A stretch of DNA of 64,000 nt from Mytilus californianus (Eukaryota > Mollusca > Bivalvia > Mytilida > Mytilidae). A program made the translations under genes and the position numbers. Each line of letters begins with the position of its first letter. Within the stretch, counting starts at the first letter, position 1. Positions 9,485 to 19,864 of this stretch are shown in pieces. Location of the stretch: the NCBI RefSeq assembly GCF_021869535.1, contig NW_026262734.1:113909588-113973587 (forward strand), given 5' to 3'. The notes below the pieces were generated by a model. That model did no database searches, was not told the origin of the DNA, and saw nothing but the letters and a program-made list of their open reading frames with translations.

Positions 9485-12368
9485 GGTGTAAAACCACCAA
9501 ATCATAGTACGTCACATCTGGTTGCATACGAAAAAAGGTCGAAAAAAAATATTCCCTTGAATTTGACAGTTGTAGGTAATAAGGTCTTTCCACTTTTCGG
9601 TGGAAAGACCTATTGTATTTCTTCTGATTATTAGGTCTTTCCATTTTTCTGTGGAAAGACCTATTGTATTTGTTTTGATTATTATTATTTTCTTCCGCCA
9701 AATTTTGTTCTCGCGTAACATTTTTGTTTCCCAATATGTCGCTAAGATATTTCTTATATAGTATCATATAGTTTATGCGCTTTTTATTTTCACCCATGCT
9801 AAGCCGAACAATTTTCTTTGTAAGAGTTATCTTCCCGAACACTGTTTTCCTTGTGACTACATCTCCTCCGTAACCGTAAAAGAAAGCGACAAATTCATTT
9901 TATAAAATTGCTCGTTATATCCTTTGCATGATTTGTCCTATTTTGACCGAAGCAATATGAACGCTCCATATGAGAGTTATTTCCCCTTATGCATTTGATA
10001 TAAGTGATATGCATTTCTATCTTGTAAACCATAAGTGATAGAGACTTAGGATCTTTTGATTTGAGGTCCTTGGTCCAAAAAAATGAAAATAAGGTCAAGG
10101 TCAAAGGTCAAGGTCATATTCTAAATTGAATTTGGCTTTTTTTCACTTATTTCCAAAAACCGTATGAGATATTGACAAATTATTTTTACTAAATTGTTAT
10201 TTGCGACATGTCGTAACACGTAAATTTTGATTGCAAGGGTATGTTGAACATAAAACGGAGTTTTCTCCCTTCTTGTATTTAAAAATACGCATATGGTGAT
10301 ATAACTCATTAACTAAATATAATTAAGACCTATGGTCTTTTGATTTGAGGTCCTTGGGTTATGACCTTGAAATTGATCTCAAGGTCATAGCTTAATTTGA
10401 CGTTCTAGATTTTGACCTTTGCTTTTACCTCATATGTATACATGATAAAGCCATGAGACATTTGGCAATAGGTATCAAACCATTTAACCTTGAAAAAACA
10501 ACTGGAAGTGACCTTGTGTAAACCGGAAGTAGCTATATTTTGTATTTTCTTAATATAAAAGTATATAGAACCAGATATTTTTGGAATCAGTGTCAAGTAA
10601 ATATTCAGATAGTATCGGAAGTATCATTTTTCAAACCGGAAGTAACAAATTATCTCCCTTATTTAAAAAAATATTGTATAGAAACCATATATTTTTGGAA
10701 TCAGCGTACAATAAGCTATCATTTGACCATTGAAATGACATTTGTAACCTAATTTTACTACTTTCATATTAAAATTCATGGATTTTGGTAAAAAGACCTT
10801 CAATTGTTCTCTGAACAATTGGTTTTTAATTATTTTATTTTATTTTTCTTCTTCCGCCACTTTTATTTCTTGTGTATAAATTTTGTTTCGCAAGATGTCG
10901 CTTAGATGTTTGGTATATGATATCTAACAGTTGATGCGCCTTTGAAATTCACCCTGCGTAACCGAATACTTTTCTTTGTAGAAGTTATCTCCCCGAACAC
11001 TGTTTTCCTTGCGACTGCATCTCCTCCGTAACCGTATAAGAAAGCGACAAATTTATTTTTATAAAATTGCTCGTTATATCCTTCGCATGATTTGTCCAAT
11101 TTTGACCGAAGCCATACGAACACTCCATATGAGAGTTATTTCCCCTTATGCATTTGATATAAGTGACATGCATTTCTATCTTGTAAACCATAAGTGATAG
11201 AGACCTAGGATCTTTTGATTTGAGGTCCTTGGTCAAAAAAAAAAAAGAAAATAAGGTCAAGGTCAGTGGTCAAGGTCATATTTTATATTTTGATTTTGGC
11301 TTATTTTCAATTCTTTTCAAAAACCGTATAAGATATCGACAACATATTTTTACTAAATTGTAAGTTGTGACATGTCGTAACACATACATTTTGGTTGAAA
11401 GGGTACACTAACATTAAATTGGAGTTTTCTCCCCTCTTATATTAAAAATTAGGCATATAGTGATATAACTCATTAACCATATATAATTCAGACCTATGGT
11501 CTTTTGATTTGAAGCCCTTGGTTTATGAACTTGAAATTGAGCTGAAGGTCATAGGTAAATTTGACGTTTTAGATATTGACCTTTGCTTTTACCTCATATG
11601 TATACATGATAAAGCCATGGGAATTTTTGCATTACGTTGCAAGCCACTTGACCATGGAAAAGCCAACCGGAAGTGACCATGTGTAAACCGGAAGTAGCTA
11701 TTTTTTTGTACTTATTTAATGTAAAAGTATATTAAACCATATATTTTGGAATCAGTATCAAGTAAACTATAAAAAAAAACCGGAAGTGACATTTTTCAAA
11801 CCGGAAGTAACAATTTATCTCCCTTATTTAGAAAAAAAAAATGTATAGAAACCATATATTTTTGGAATCAGTGTACAAGAAGCTATCATTTGACGCTGGA
11901 TATGATATTTTAAACCGAATTTTAATAGTTCTATATAAAAAAAAAATCCTTATGGGTGGAAAGACCTTCAATCGTTCTCTGAACAATTGGTTTTTAATTG
12001 ATCCTACATTTCATTGCAGTAAAACATTTTTGGGTCATAAACATATATCTTGGGTATTTCAAAGCACCATAATTTTTTCATTTGGGGTTTCTATAGAATA
12101 TTTTGGAAACTTGAGATTACATGGTTACTAAAGCTTGTACACAGGTTAAAAAAGGGGGAAAATTTGATTGGTTAACTTCCAGTGATGGCTATTCTCTTAT
12201 ATGCAATGAAATGTTATGTGAAATGTTTTTCTATTGTACTGGACAGGATAAAACTTTACTCATGCCAAGTATTTCTTTATTTGAAACAAAGATAAATTCT
12301 GCACAATTTTGTGAAAAGTGCAAATTTAACAAAGACTAATAGGGGAAAATCGATGGTGGTATTACTCC
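9485..12368 (+). repeat. Right 466-bp terminal repeat of the TTAA element, split
   Basis: Two pieces, 9485-9580 (96 bp) and 11999-12368 (370 bp), sum to 466 bp, the same length as the left repeat. It begins GGTGTAAAACCACCA. The nested insertion 9581-11994 is flanked by TAAT at 9577-9580 and 11995-11998, and the left repeat shows the unfilled site GTAGGTAATTGATCC. Confidence 0.85.
9581..11994. mobile_element. Nested tandem-dimer element with hairpin ends (TAAT target)
   Basis: A 2414-bp insertion made of two head-to-tail units offset by 1158 bp (ACTGTTTTCC at 9841 and 10999). The left end has two tandem hairpins, 9582-9611 (perfect 12-bp stem AGGTCTTTCCAC with GTGGAAAGACCT) and 9633-9662. Each unit ends in another hairpin, CAATTGTTC/GAACAATTG at 10801-10821 and the variant at 11969-11989. 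AAGGTCTTTCCAC at the left is the inverse of GTGGAAAGACCTT at the right. GGTCAAGGTCA-type runs occur in both units. Reading frames inside (for example 9396-9842 minus) are not conserved between units and are not genes. Confidence 0.75.
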
Positions 12369-12390
12369 TTAAAGGCGTGTCGCCTTTGAT

Positions 12391-13160
12391 CTGAAGTACA
12401 AATAAAAGTTAAAATCCTTTATATATCGATACACCAGAATCTAAAACCAATAAATAAATTCAAACTTTTAAATGAAAATCAAAATAACATCAGCATCAAT
12501 CACATCGCCCTTTTTTAACAAATAATTCTCAAAACTTAAAACTAAAAAAAGTCAGATTAAAAAAATGAATTAATATATATTGCGTTTAAGATAAGTATTT
12601 CTATTAAAATCGAAAAGTTATTTCACGATACATTATTTTTGTACTTATACTATATACAAATACTTATAGTATATGTTATAATACAGAATATCGACAAAAT
12701 TTGTATTTCTATCAAGTTTGAGGGCTGTCTCAAACGATTTACTTATCATAATACCCGACCCATCCATTCATACCCTATCTCGGCATTTAAATCACATCTT
12801 CTCATTTTCATAAAGATCAGAATATGTGTATACTTTAACATAATTTTTGTTTTGTTACATAACTTTTATTCTTTTTCAAATCTTAAGTACATTCAGAAAA
12901 TTAGTGCCTATCATATCGCCAAATTTTGTATTGATATCAAGTTATATTATTAATCGAATATTTTTAAGGATTTGTGATTCGTTAAAACTTGATCACATGT
13001 ACATTTGTATTTGCTCAGTTTGCACGCCAATACTGTTGTGTTTAGCTTTTCGTAGGTCAAAAACAGCATATTGCACAGGGCATACAGCATGTTACTAAAA
13101 ATAGATTCTAGAAATCCCCAATTTTACATTGTTCATGCTATAGTTGTTGATTAATAATAT
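12391..13160 (-). other. Intron-like sequence of the ankyrin locus
   Basis: Parts of 12700-12960 match 55020-55260 (for example AAATCACATCTTCT and the TTTAACATAATTTTT region), so this is duplicated intronic DNA between the first-type and second-type ankyrin exons. The two short plus-strand frames at 12639-13098 are antisense to it and not supported. Confidence 0.5.
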
Positions 13161-13162
13161 CA

Positions 13163-13302
13163 CAATTGTAGCCTTTGGTTGAGGTCAATACGATGTTATA
13201 TCGACCCAGAGAAGCATATCGACCTCGGACTTCGTCTTCAGTCAATATGCTTCTCTTAGGTCGATATAACCTCGTATCGACCTCATACAAAGGCTATAAT
13301 TG
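13163..13302. repeat. 140-bp near-perfect hairpin
   Basis: The left arm from ACAATTGTAGCCTTTG to AGAGAAGCATATCGAC and the right arm from TCAATATGCTTCTCTTAG to AAAGGCTATAATTG pair over about 60 bp with few mismatches around an 18-bp loop (CTCGGACTTCGTCTTCAG). It could be a snap-back MITE or a transcribed long hairpin. The 66-codon frame across it is an artefact. Confidence 0.85.
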
Positions 13303-13354
13303 TATAATACAATCATACTACCCAGCCTATCCATTCATACTCTTTTGTTATTAT

Positions 13355-13432
13355 TCAATTTGTATGTCCAAATAACAATTTGACTATTTCCAATGAGCCT
13401 GTTCTATTTTCAGCAGCTATGTGTAAAAAAAA
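13355..13432 (-). pseudogene. Second-type ankyrin-repeat remnant
   Basis: On the minus strand a frame reads LHIAAENRTGSLEIVKLLFG and HTN, then TGA: the inner part of one ankyrin repeat. Upstream, where the T of TxLH is expected, a T-run (7 T) shifts the frame. The same sequence type recurs at 55261-55332. It lies about 1 kb from the first-type exon at 12.39 kb, as the 55.3-kb copy lies about 1 kb from that at 54.2 kb, so the two form a duplicated two-exon cassette. Confidence 0.65.
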
Positions 13433-14850
13433 GTTGCAGTCATTACATATAATTGTTGACCTGCTCACAGTTCATTCGCAAACGCGTTGAAAAAAATTAA
13501 AACATCACGTTATAAATTTGATGCGTCCGAAGCGCTTTTCTTGATTTACCTTCATCATGAACGCTCAAAGCTGAATATTTGAAAGTCAAGTACGCGTTGA
13601 AATGCATGAACTTTAAAGATGGACTGTTATTATTTACATATTAAGTATATGCATATCACACGTAACATTAGTTTTATACTATTTACACCTATACATATGA
13701 ATATTGAATTTAAGAGTAAGATGTTAAGAGTAAAGTAGTCTTCGTCTCGAATTATGCAATGTAACGATCAACTATAATTCCAAAATCAGAATGGAATGAT
13801 GGGTAAAAGTAATAATAACTAGTCCAATATTTCAATTGAGGCCAACTTTATACAAAACAGTAATTTATATTGCTGATTAAGAAAGAAACTTTGATAGTTA
13901 AATTCAGTAAATTACCAACTGAATTTATATGGTGACATACCAACAGGAGAAGGATGCATTATTCAAAATGATTAATAATATATTACATGAGTCAAATAAC
14001 TTGTCAACAGATTTATTACTATTTTAATGTTCAGGGTAGATTTAAAATCTTTCGTTTTCTAGCATTAAGTAGACGAACAAAATTTAGTTACGGTGGAAAC
14101 CTTTACTGTATACAAACATAGTTCAGAAGTAATTGATTTCAGAATAAATAATATTTTAGACTTGTTTAAATACTGTAAAACAATATACAATTTAAAACGA
14201 GTATATATTCTTATTTGATCTGACAACATCTGAATGCTCAAATTTCTCCTGGAAGTATATGAAGGTAAAGTGATATAAAAATCTAGTAAGATGGTGAAGA
14301 CGTTTATTAAACTGTTGTTATCCTTATTTGAATAGGACCCGTAAAAAGACTTAACACAAGATTGATAACTTACTTATGTAACTACAACAGCACCAGTCAT
14401 AAACAATACATGCTGAAAGGGTGCAACGACTAATTAATTCTAAAAACTTATGCTTCTTGTACATCACAATATTAGTTAGGAGTGAAAAAGTCATTTGCAG
14501 ATATAACGATTTTTCTTATCTTCCATGAACTATTTGGTCAAATGATTTAAACAAATAGTTGTTTCTGATTTTAGAAGAGTCTCATAATCTTACCATGAGG
14601 GGAGAGAGGAAGCGACCTGTGTGCGTGTCAAAATGAGGGGAGCCACCCTCTTCCATGGAATTTTGTATTATTAAGGTCGAAATGGGATTGTTTAATCTGA
14701 AATCATGTAGACACCGCTATATTAACCTAAAAGTTGTAGATTCGCACTGGTTTTATATAAATATAAAATGTTATGACTAATTGTTTGAAGGCAAAAAGTA
14801 TCGCATGTCAAGCTATTTTGTCGTTGTTTTTTTTCAAGGATCAAAACATA
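13433..14850 (-). other. Intron-like DNA shared with 50.4-50.95 and 55.34-55.95 kb
   Basis: Matching tracts include ATTACATATAATTGTTGAC (13442, 55339), TTAAGAGTAAA near 13725/55495, and the block GGAATGAT to GGTGAC at 13792-13936 and 50481-50636. No exon was recognised. Confidence 0.5.
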
Positions 14851-14852
14851 GT

Positions 14853-15043
14853 TGATGGATGAATGATTAGATAGCTGTTTAGCGTCTAGTGGCAGATTAG
14901 ATGTGTATTCAATACAAAAACATGATTATATGATACGAACTATAATCCTTCCTTGTAACTTTGGTGTGACCAGGTCGGGGTTCGAACCACGACCTCTGGC
15001 ACCAGAGTCGATCACTGTTATCACGAGACCACCGATATAATAT
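14853..15043 (-). mobile_element. tRNA-derived SINE
   Basis: The minus strand begins with a tRNA-like head: A box TGGTCTCGTGATAA (15019-15032) and B box GGTTCGAACCCCG (14976-14988). It continues to a tail with CTAGACGCTAAACAGC and an ATC/ATT-rich run. CATAGT flanks both ends (14847-14852 and 15044-15049), a plausible 6-bp target duplication. The head resembles that of the SINE at 62827. It is not a functional tRNA gene: the acceptor stem does not close. Confidence 0.75.
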
Positions 15044-15384
15044 CATAGTACTTTAATGACATATAAGGAAAGAAGACAAAACTGCAATATTATAGTAACG
15101 ATATTTAATAAGTTATACACTCCAACTTGGACACAGGGTTATAAAACATCAGTTGTGACATTAATTCAGCTCCAAAATCCATGTTGTTTGATTTGATTGT
15201 ATGTGTATTTGTTTTGTGTACGCTGTAACGTTGTTGTCTCTGTAATATACACATCTCCTGTATTCATATGCCATTGTAAGGACATATAACTGTAAATGTC
15301 TTTATGAATAGAACTGACCATAATTAACATATGCGCATCCACATGGCCACATCTAGAAATTGACATGAGGATTGGTTGATAAAA

Positions 15385-16170
15385 AAACTTTACGACATGA
15401 GTTGATTTCAGATTCCCAGTTGTGAACTTTCCATTTCTGTATAGCTACAGTCCAGCAGCGCCTGCATATGGAGTATATATCTCGCAGTTGATACGATATT
15501 TCCGGGCTTTTATTTCCTATAATGATTTACTTGAAAGAGGGTTGCTGCTGACAAGGAAGCTATTAAAAAGTAAAATATCAAAAATACCGAACTCCGAGGA
15601 AAATTCAAACCGGAAAGTCCCTAATCAAATGGCAAAATCAAAAGCTCAAACACATCAAACAAATGGATAACAACTGTCATATTCCTGACTTAGTACAGGC
15701 AATTTTTTATGTAGAAAATGGTGGATTAAATCTGGTGAAACCAAGTTGTAAGTGGCGAAGTTGAAAAATTCCTTCGTAAATTTCACCGACGCCATCACTA
15801 GTTAGTTGACCGTTATGGAATATCCGTCTCACAGATGATAGTAAATATGTTCTAAATGTCGTAACTACGATCCCGTCCCTTTTTCCCCGAAAGTGACACA
15901 CCGAATTTGACTTATTACCGGGTTTGTACTAACATGAGCAACACGACGGGTACCACATGTGATGCATGATCTGCTTACCCTTTTGGAGCACCTGAGATCA
16001 TCTCCAGTTGTTGGTGGTGTTCGTGTTGCTCAGTCTTTAGTTTTCTGTATAATGGTTTGTGTACTATTGGTTGTCTGTTTGTCTTCTCTCTTTTTAGCCA
16101 TCACGTTGTCAGTTCATTTCGGCATATGAGTTTGAATGATCCTTTGGTATCTTTCGCCTCTCTTTCATAC
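15385..16170 (+). mobile_element. Penelope-like family 2 fragment (thumb and 3' UTR)
   Basis: Thumb region of a PLE-type RT: NFPFLYSYSPAAPAYG, then VYISQLIRYFRA, then ERGLLLTRKLLK, continuing after an insertion with KxLTVMEYPSH-like remnants, frameshifted and with stops. It ends near 16170 in TCTTTCGCCTCTCTTTC, the 3' end seen also at 49300 (+) and 54730 (-). The palm with the catalytic aspartates is absent. Confidence 0.75.
15566..15737 (-). mobile_element. Truncated PLE family 3 3' end inserted in PLE family 2
   Basis: About 170 bp that interrupts PLE2 between AAGCTATTAAA and CCAAG; the uninterrupted sequence is at 48860. The insert matches the 3'-terminal segment of PLE family 3 (47005-47160), minus orientation, ending in TTTTACTTTT on that strand. 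Copies also sit at 33717, 35575 and 56728. It is a 5'-truncated retrotransposition event and orders the families: PLE3 was active after this PLE2 copy. Confidence 0.75.
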
Positions 16171-16423
16171 ATTAATTGTTAAGTCCAAAATTGAAACATG
16201 AAATATGGAGACAATGAGCATGAACTGTTTCAATATACACGTTATGCACAAATGTCCTAAAGTAAATTTAGCAATTGAAGCAGATGCATTTTGTGAAAAG
16301 GAATCCGAACTTTTACCTATATACAATGCACGTTAAGTAGATATATTATGTTGACATATATAAAGGTCGCAAAGTATATTTCATGTCAGAGTCTTCAAAA
16401 CGTTTTCCAATCTTTCCTTAAAT

Positions 16424-16640
16424 TCAAAACTGTGGATTCATTTTTTTTCGTGGGTAATGATGTTCGTGGATCGAGGGAAACTATCATTTTCGTGGTTCTT
16501 TGATTTCTCGGTTTTGTCAAAGTCCCCATGCAAACCTATAGAGAATTTGTAAATCGTTGAACATTTAAATTCGTGGTTCACCTGTACCAATGTAATCAAC
16601 GAAAGTTGGTGTTCCACGAATGATAATGAATCCGCAGTAT
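16424..16640. mobile_element. MITE-like element, CTGTGGATTCATT termini
   Basis: The left end ACTGTGGATTCATT and the right end AATGAATCCGCAGT are inverted repeats with one mismatch; TTCGTGG motifs follow inside both ends in inverted orientation. Length is about 215 bp with no coding. Similar TA-targeting mariner-type MITEs are common in bivalves (recollection); a clear TA duplication is not visible. Confidence 0.6.
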
Positions 16641-18156
16641 ATCAAACAATAGTTCTTTACAAATTGTTACCAAATTAAGTTTAAAGCTGCAGCTTAACAA
16701 AAATGAGTATTTACCGCAAACAAAATTAGTTTAGGAGTATTTTGTCTTTCAGATACAAAATTAAGAAAGAAAAAAACATTTAAAAGTTAAATGTTGTATC
16801 TTTGAAACCAATGAATATCTCTAAAATAACATGTTGAATAAATGAATATATGCAACGAAGTGTTATTTAAACTTTAATGGGGGTTATTAAGAGTTTTAAA
16901 TATTCAATTCAAGAATTTTTTGAAAATATAATAATCTAACCCTGCACTTGAAAGAATTCAGTAAATAATCAAAGGGTGATATATTATTCTTCAATTGTTA
17001 ATCTAAATATTATATTAAAACAAAACTATCAGAGTTGGAAAGAAAACACTTTGTCATTGGCTTTCACATAAGCGGTGGAAACCAGATGAAAAATACTTAT
17101 TCATTCGTTGAATTATCAATATCAGTTAACAAATTGAAACAAACATCAACAACACATCAACCATATGCAATATAAGGTATTGTTGATATTACAATCTGAA
17201 TAATGCATCATCTATTGTTGTTTTCTGAATATCCAGAGGCAAGACTTCAATTCATATTCAAATATCATGTTATTCATTAGTCCAATAGTTGATCGAAATT
17301 CAAACTTTCAAAACGATTATGTTGGGTATGGATTAGCATTTGTGTCTTGCAATATGTACATACAGGTTAGCACTGTCATGACGGGGCATCAAATGTTAAA
17401 ATGACATATAGATACATATATACCACATCAGATATTCTAATAGTTTTACATTTACTTCTTAGTTCTAGTAAAGCTTGATGTTTGAAGAGTTTCCTAATGA
17501 ATGTTCAAACAATGTTATTTTCATTCTCAAATTATTGGATGCCAACTGGCTCTGACATTTCTGTTGATCTAACAATCAATACAGTATTTAATATCATTTA
17601 AGTTTTGCTTTATTTCTTGTTCTCCTATTTAGATTGCTTAGTTTATCCTCAGGTCTTACATCTTTCTAATATTGAATATCAGTTTCAGTATTATGGAACT
17701 ATGGGAAAGACAGGTGGCTAAATTTTATTAAAATTAAAGAATGTCTAATTGCAATAATAATCTAATGATTTACGCTATTTTTTCTGAAAATAGAATTTAT
17801 TTCAAAAATGTTATTAGAGTAGGAAAAATTCTTTTGAAATAATAGGTAGCCGTCCCCATTGAAAGGTAAAAGTGTGAACATGATGTTCAGTTTTTCTTAA
17901 CTACGTTCTAAATTGAAAAAAAAAACAAATAAACACTGTGCACGTTTTTAAAAAGGTGTGTTGCATGAGTTGAAGACCTATCCCGTATCACAAGATAATA
18001 TGTGTTCTCCAAATGTATTTTTTAAAATTTTGGAATGTATTCACAATAACCATGTTATTTTATAAAATCAAGTAGCTTAGGTTTGTCAAATGTTTGTAAT
18101 TTGATGAAAGAAAAATATAATTAAAAACTTTCCAAATAATACTAGTATTTGATAAC
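16641..18156. other. No gene recognised
   Basis: AT-rich sequence without recognised coding, up to the broken 5' edge of the LINE at 18157. Confidence 0.5.
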
Positions 18157-19864
18157 ATGATATATAAACTGATTCTTATTTATAGAAATTTCTTGAAGCA
18201 ATTTCTCACCAGTGTACTAAAGTTGTTTAATTTTGGAGAATCAATAATTAATTGGATTAAAATTTGTTATAACAATATTAAATCAGCTGTTAATCAGGGA
18301 GGACATCTATCAGAATTTTTCTATAGAACGAGGCTGTAGACAAGGTGATCCCTTCTCGCCTTATATTTCTATTCTCTGTGCTGAGATATTAGAAATAATG
18401 ATAAAATAAGGGGCATCACAGTGACTCAAGTTGAGCACAAACTTTCACAGTTTGCTGATGACATATCTCTTATTATAGATGATATAGAAGAATCTTTGAA
18501 TGAAGCATTACATGAATTTGATTGGTTTGGAAATATATCAGGTTTAAATATTAATTTTTCTAAAACACAAGTTATTTGGATAGGAAATAAAAAAGTATAG
18601 TAATGAGGTATTATGCCAAAATAGAAACCTTTCATGGGGAGAAACATATTTTAAGTTATTAGGTTTAAGCTTTGATGTCAATCTTGATAGAATTGTAAAA
18701 CTTAATTATGATGAAAAAATTGTACAAATAAAATGTGTAATTAAACATGGGCAAAACGTAATCTTACTGTTATTGGTAGAATTACTGTGGTAAAGACATT
18801 GACATTGCCCATTTTGAATCATTTGTTTATATCCTTACCAAATCCCAGTGATGATATTTTAAAAAAAAGTTTTTGAACTTATGTACAATTTTATATGGAT
18901 TTCATTAATTGATAGAATAAAGAGAGATAATTTACAAATTGTTATTGAAGATGGTGGACTCAACATGATAAATCTTAGTGCATTTATTTTAGCATTGAAG
19001 TGTACATGGATAAGGAGATTATCTAAAACAAACAACAAATGGCAGAATGTTTGTTTGTCAAATGTTCATGTAAAATTTGAAACAAATTATGATTGTGGAA
19101 GTGTTTATATACAATGAATACAACAAAATATCAAAAATAAGTTTGGCAAGATGTTCTGAAAGCATGGCAACTTCTCAGAGAAAAAGATGAATATGACAGT
19201 TGGGAATGCTTTCTTGCTAGTCCAATCTGGCTTAACAATAACATAAAGGTAGAAAATAAACCTATTTTTTATAAAGATTGGTTTAAAAATGGTACAAAAT
19301 TTGTAAATGATATTGTAAATGAAGATGGGACTTTCCTCTCTCTTCAAGAATTAGAAGAAATGTATCAGATAAATGTGAATTTCATGAGATATAATAGTAT
19401 CATATCTGCTGTACATCAAGCATCAAAATCATTAGTTGGAAAAAATCACAAATTAGAACTACCTTTAATTCGAACCGCTAAGAAAGGACGATGTTAAATG
19501 TTCAAAAGGATCTAAAGATATGTATATTGTTTTAAACAAAAATAAAAGTGTTCCCACTAGTAAGTTAAGATGGACTGAAAATTTTGGCTTTGATAAAAAT
19601 CATTGGAAAAGAATTTATAAACTGCCATTTGTTGTCACAAAAAATACCCAGCTACAGTGGCTGCAGTATAGATTAAATCATCGAATCTTAGCTACAAACA
19701 AATTTCTTCATAAAATTAAGATTTATGATAATCCAAATTGTACATTTTGTAATAGAGAAATTGAAACGTTAGAAAAAATATTTTGGGATTGTGAACATAA
19801 ACAGATGTTCCAATATTGCTATCATTTGTATTATACAATACATCCTGATATAAAATATTACTGA
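18157..19864 (+). pseudogene. L1/Tx1-like LINE ORF2, 5'-truncated and frameshifted
   Basis: Pieces in order: LKLFNFGESIINWIKICYNN and VNQGGHLSEFF (18157-18320); after a frameshift, FSIERGCRQGDPFSPYIFIL (RT motif before the catalytic site); QFADDISLIIDD with catalytic FADD at 18451-18462; NISGLNINFSKTQVIWIG; KLLGLSF; GRITVVKTLTLPIL with HLFISLPNP; then LINE C-terminal motifs MYNFIW, GGLNMINL and IRRL (18881-19117); and finally NCTFCNREIETLEKIFWDCE with a CxxC...C..H pattern near 19739. Several stops and frameshifts separate them. The endonuclease and the first half of ORF2 are missing. Its last residues enter the tandem array described next. Confidence 0.8.

Larger units (their letters stand above)
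8116..12368. mobile_element. Composite TTAA element with 466-bp direct terminal repeats
   Basis: Bounded by TTAA at 8112-8115 and 12369-12372. It begins GGTGTAATACCACCA and ends TGGTGGTATTACTCC, an inverted pair with one mismatch. Each end is a 466-bp direct repeat with its own inverted termini; the right repeat is split by a nested insertion. Between them lies 903 bp of non-coding DNA. No transposase, RT, primer-binding site or polypurine tract is visible. TTAA targeting is typical of piggyBac-superfamily transposases, so mobilisation in trans is an inference. Confidence 0.8.
8029..12390 (-). pseudogene. Ankyrin-repeat exon, interrupted by a 4.25-kb insertion and a stop
   Basis: The exon lies in two pieces: 8029-8115 (3' part) and 12369-12390 (5' part, with the TTAA counted twice). 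Without the insertion it is 105 bp, like the exon at 6607, to which it is closely similar. Codon order is IKGDTPL, insertion, then NTAVRDQNLNMVQLLL, a TAA at 8062-8064 where the sister exon has GAG, and RRDIDPNKVDM before a GT donor. The TAA and the insertion make it non-functional. The acceptor TGTACTTCAG survives at 12391. The insertion duplicates TTAA, so the pre-insertion sequence is directly readable. Confidence 0.85.

Noticed and set aside
9396..9842. 148-codon minus-strand frame
   Set aside because: It crosses the junction of the TTAA element and the nested insertion and consists of the repeated AGGTCTTTCCAC hairpin DNA; the second unit lacks the frame.
14966..15036. Functional tRNA gene on the minus strand
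   Set aside because: A and B boxes are present but the acceptor stem does not close, and the sequence continues into a SINE body with flanking CATAGT duplication.
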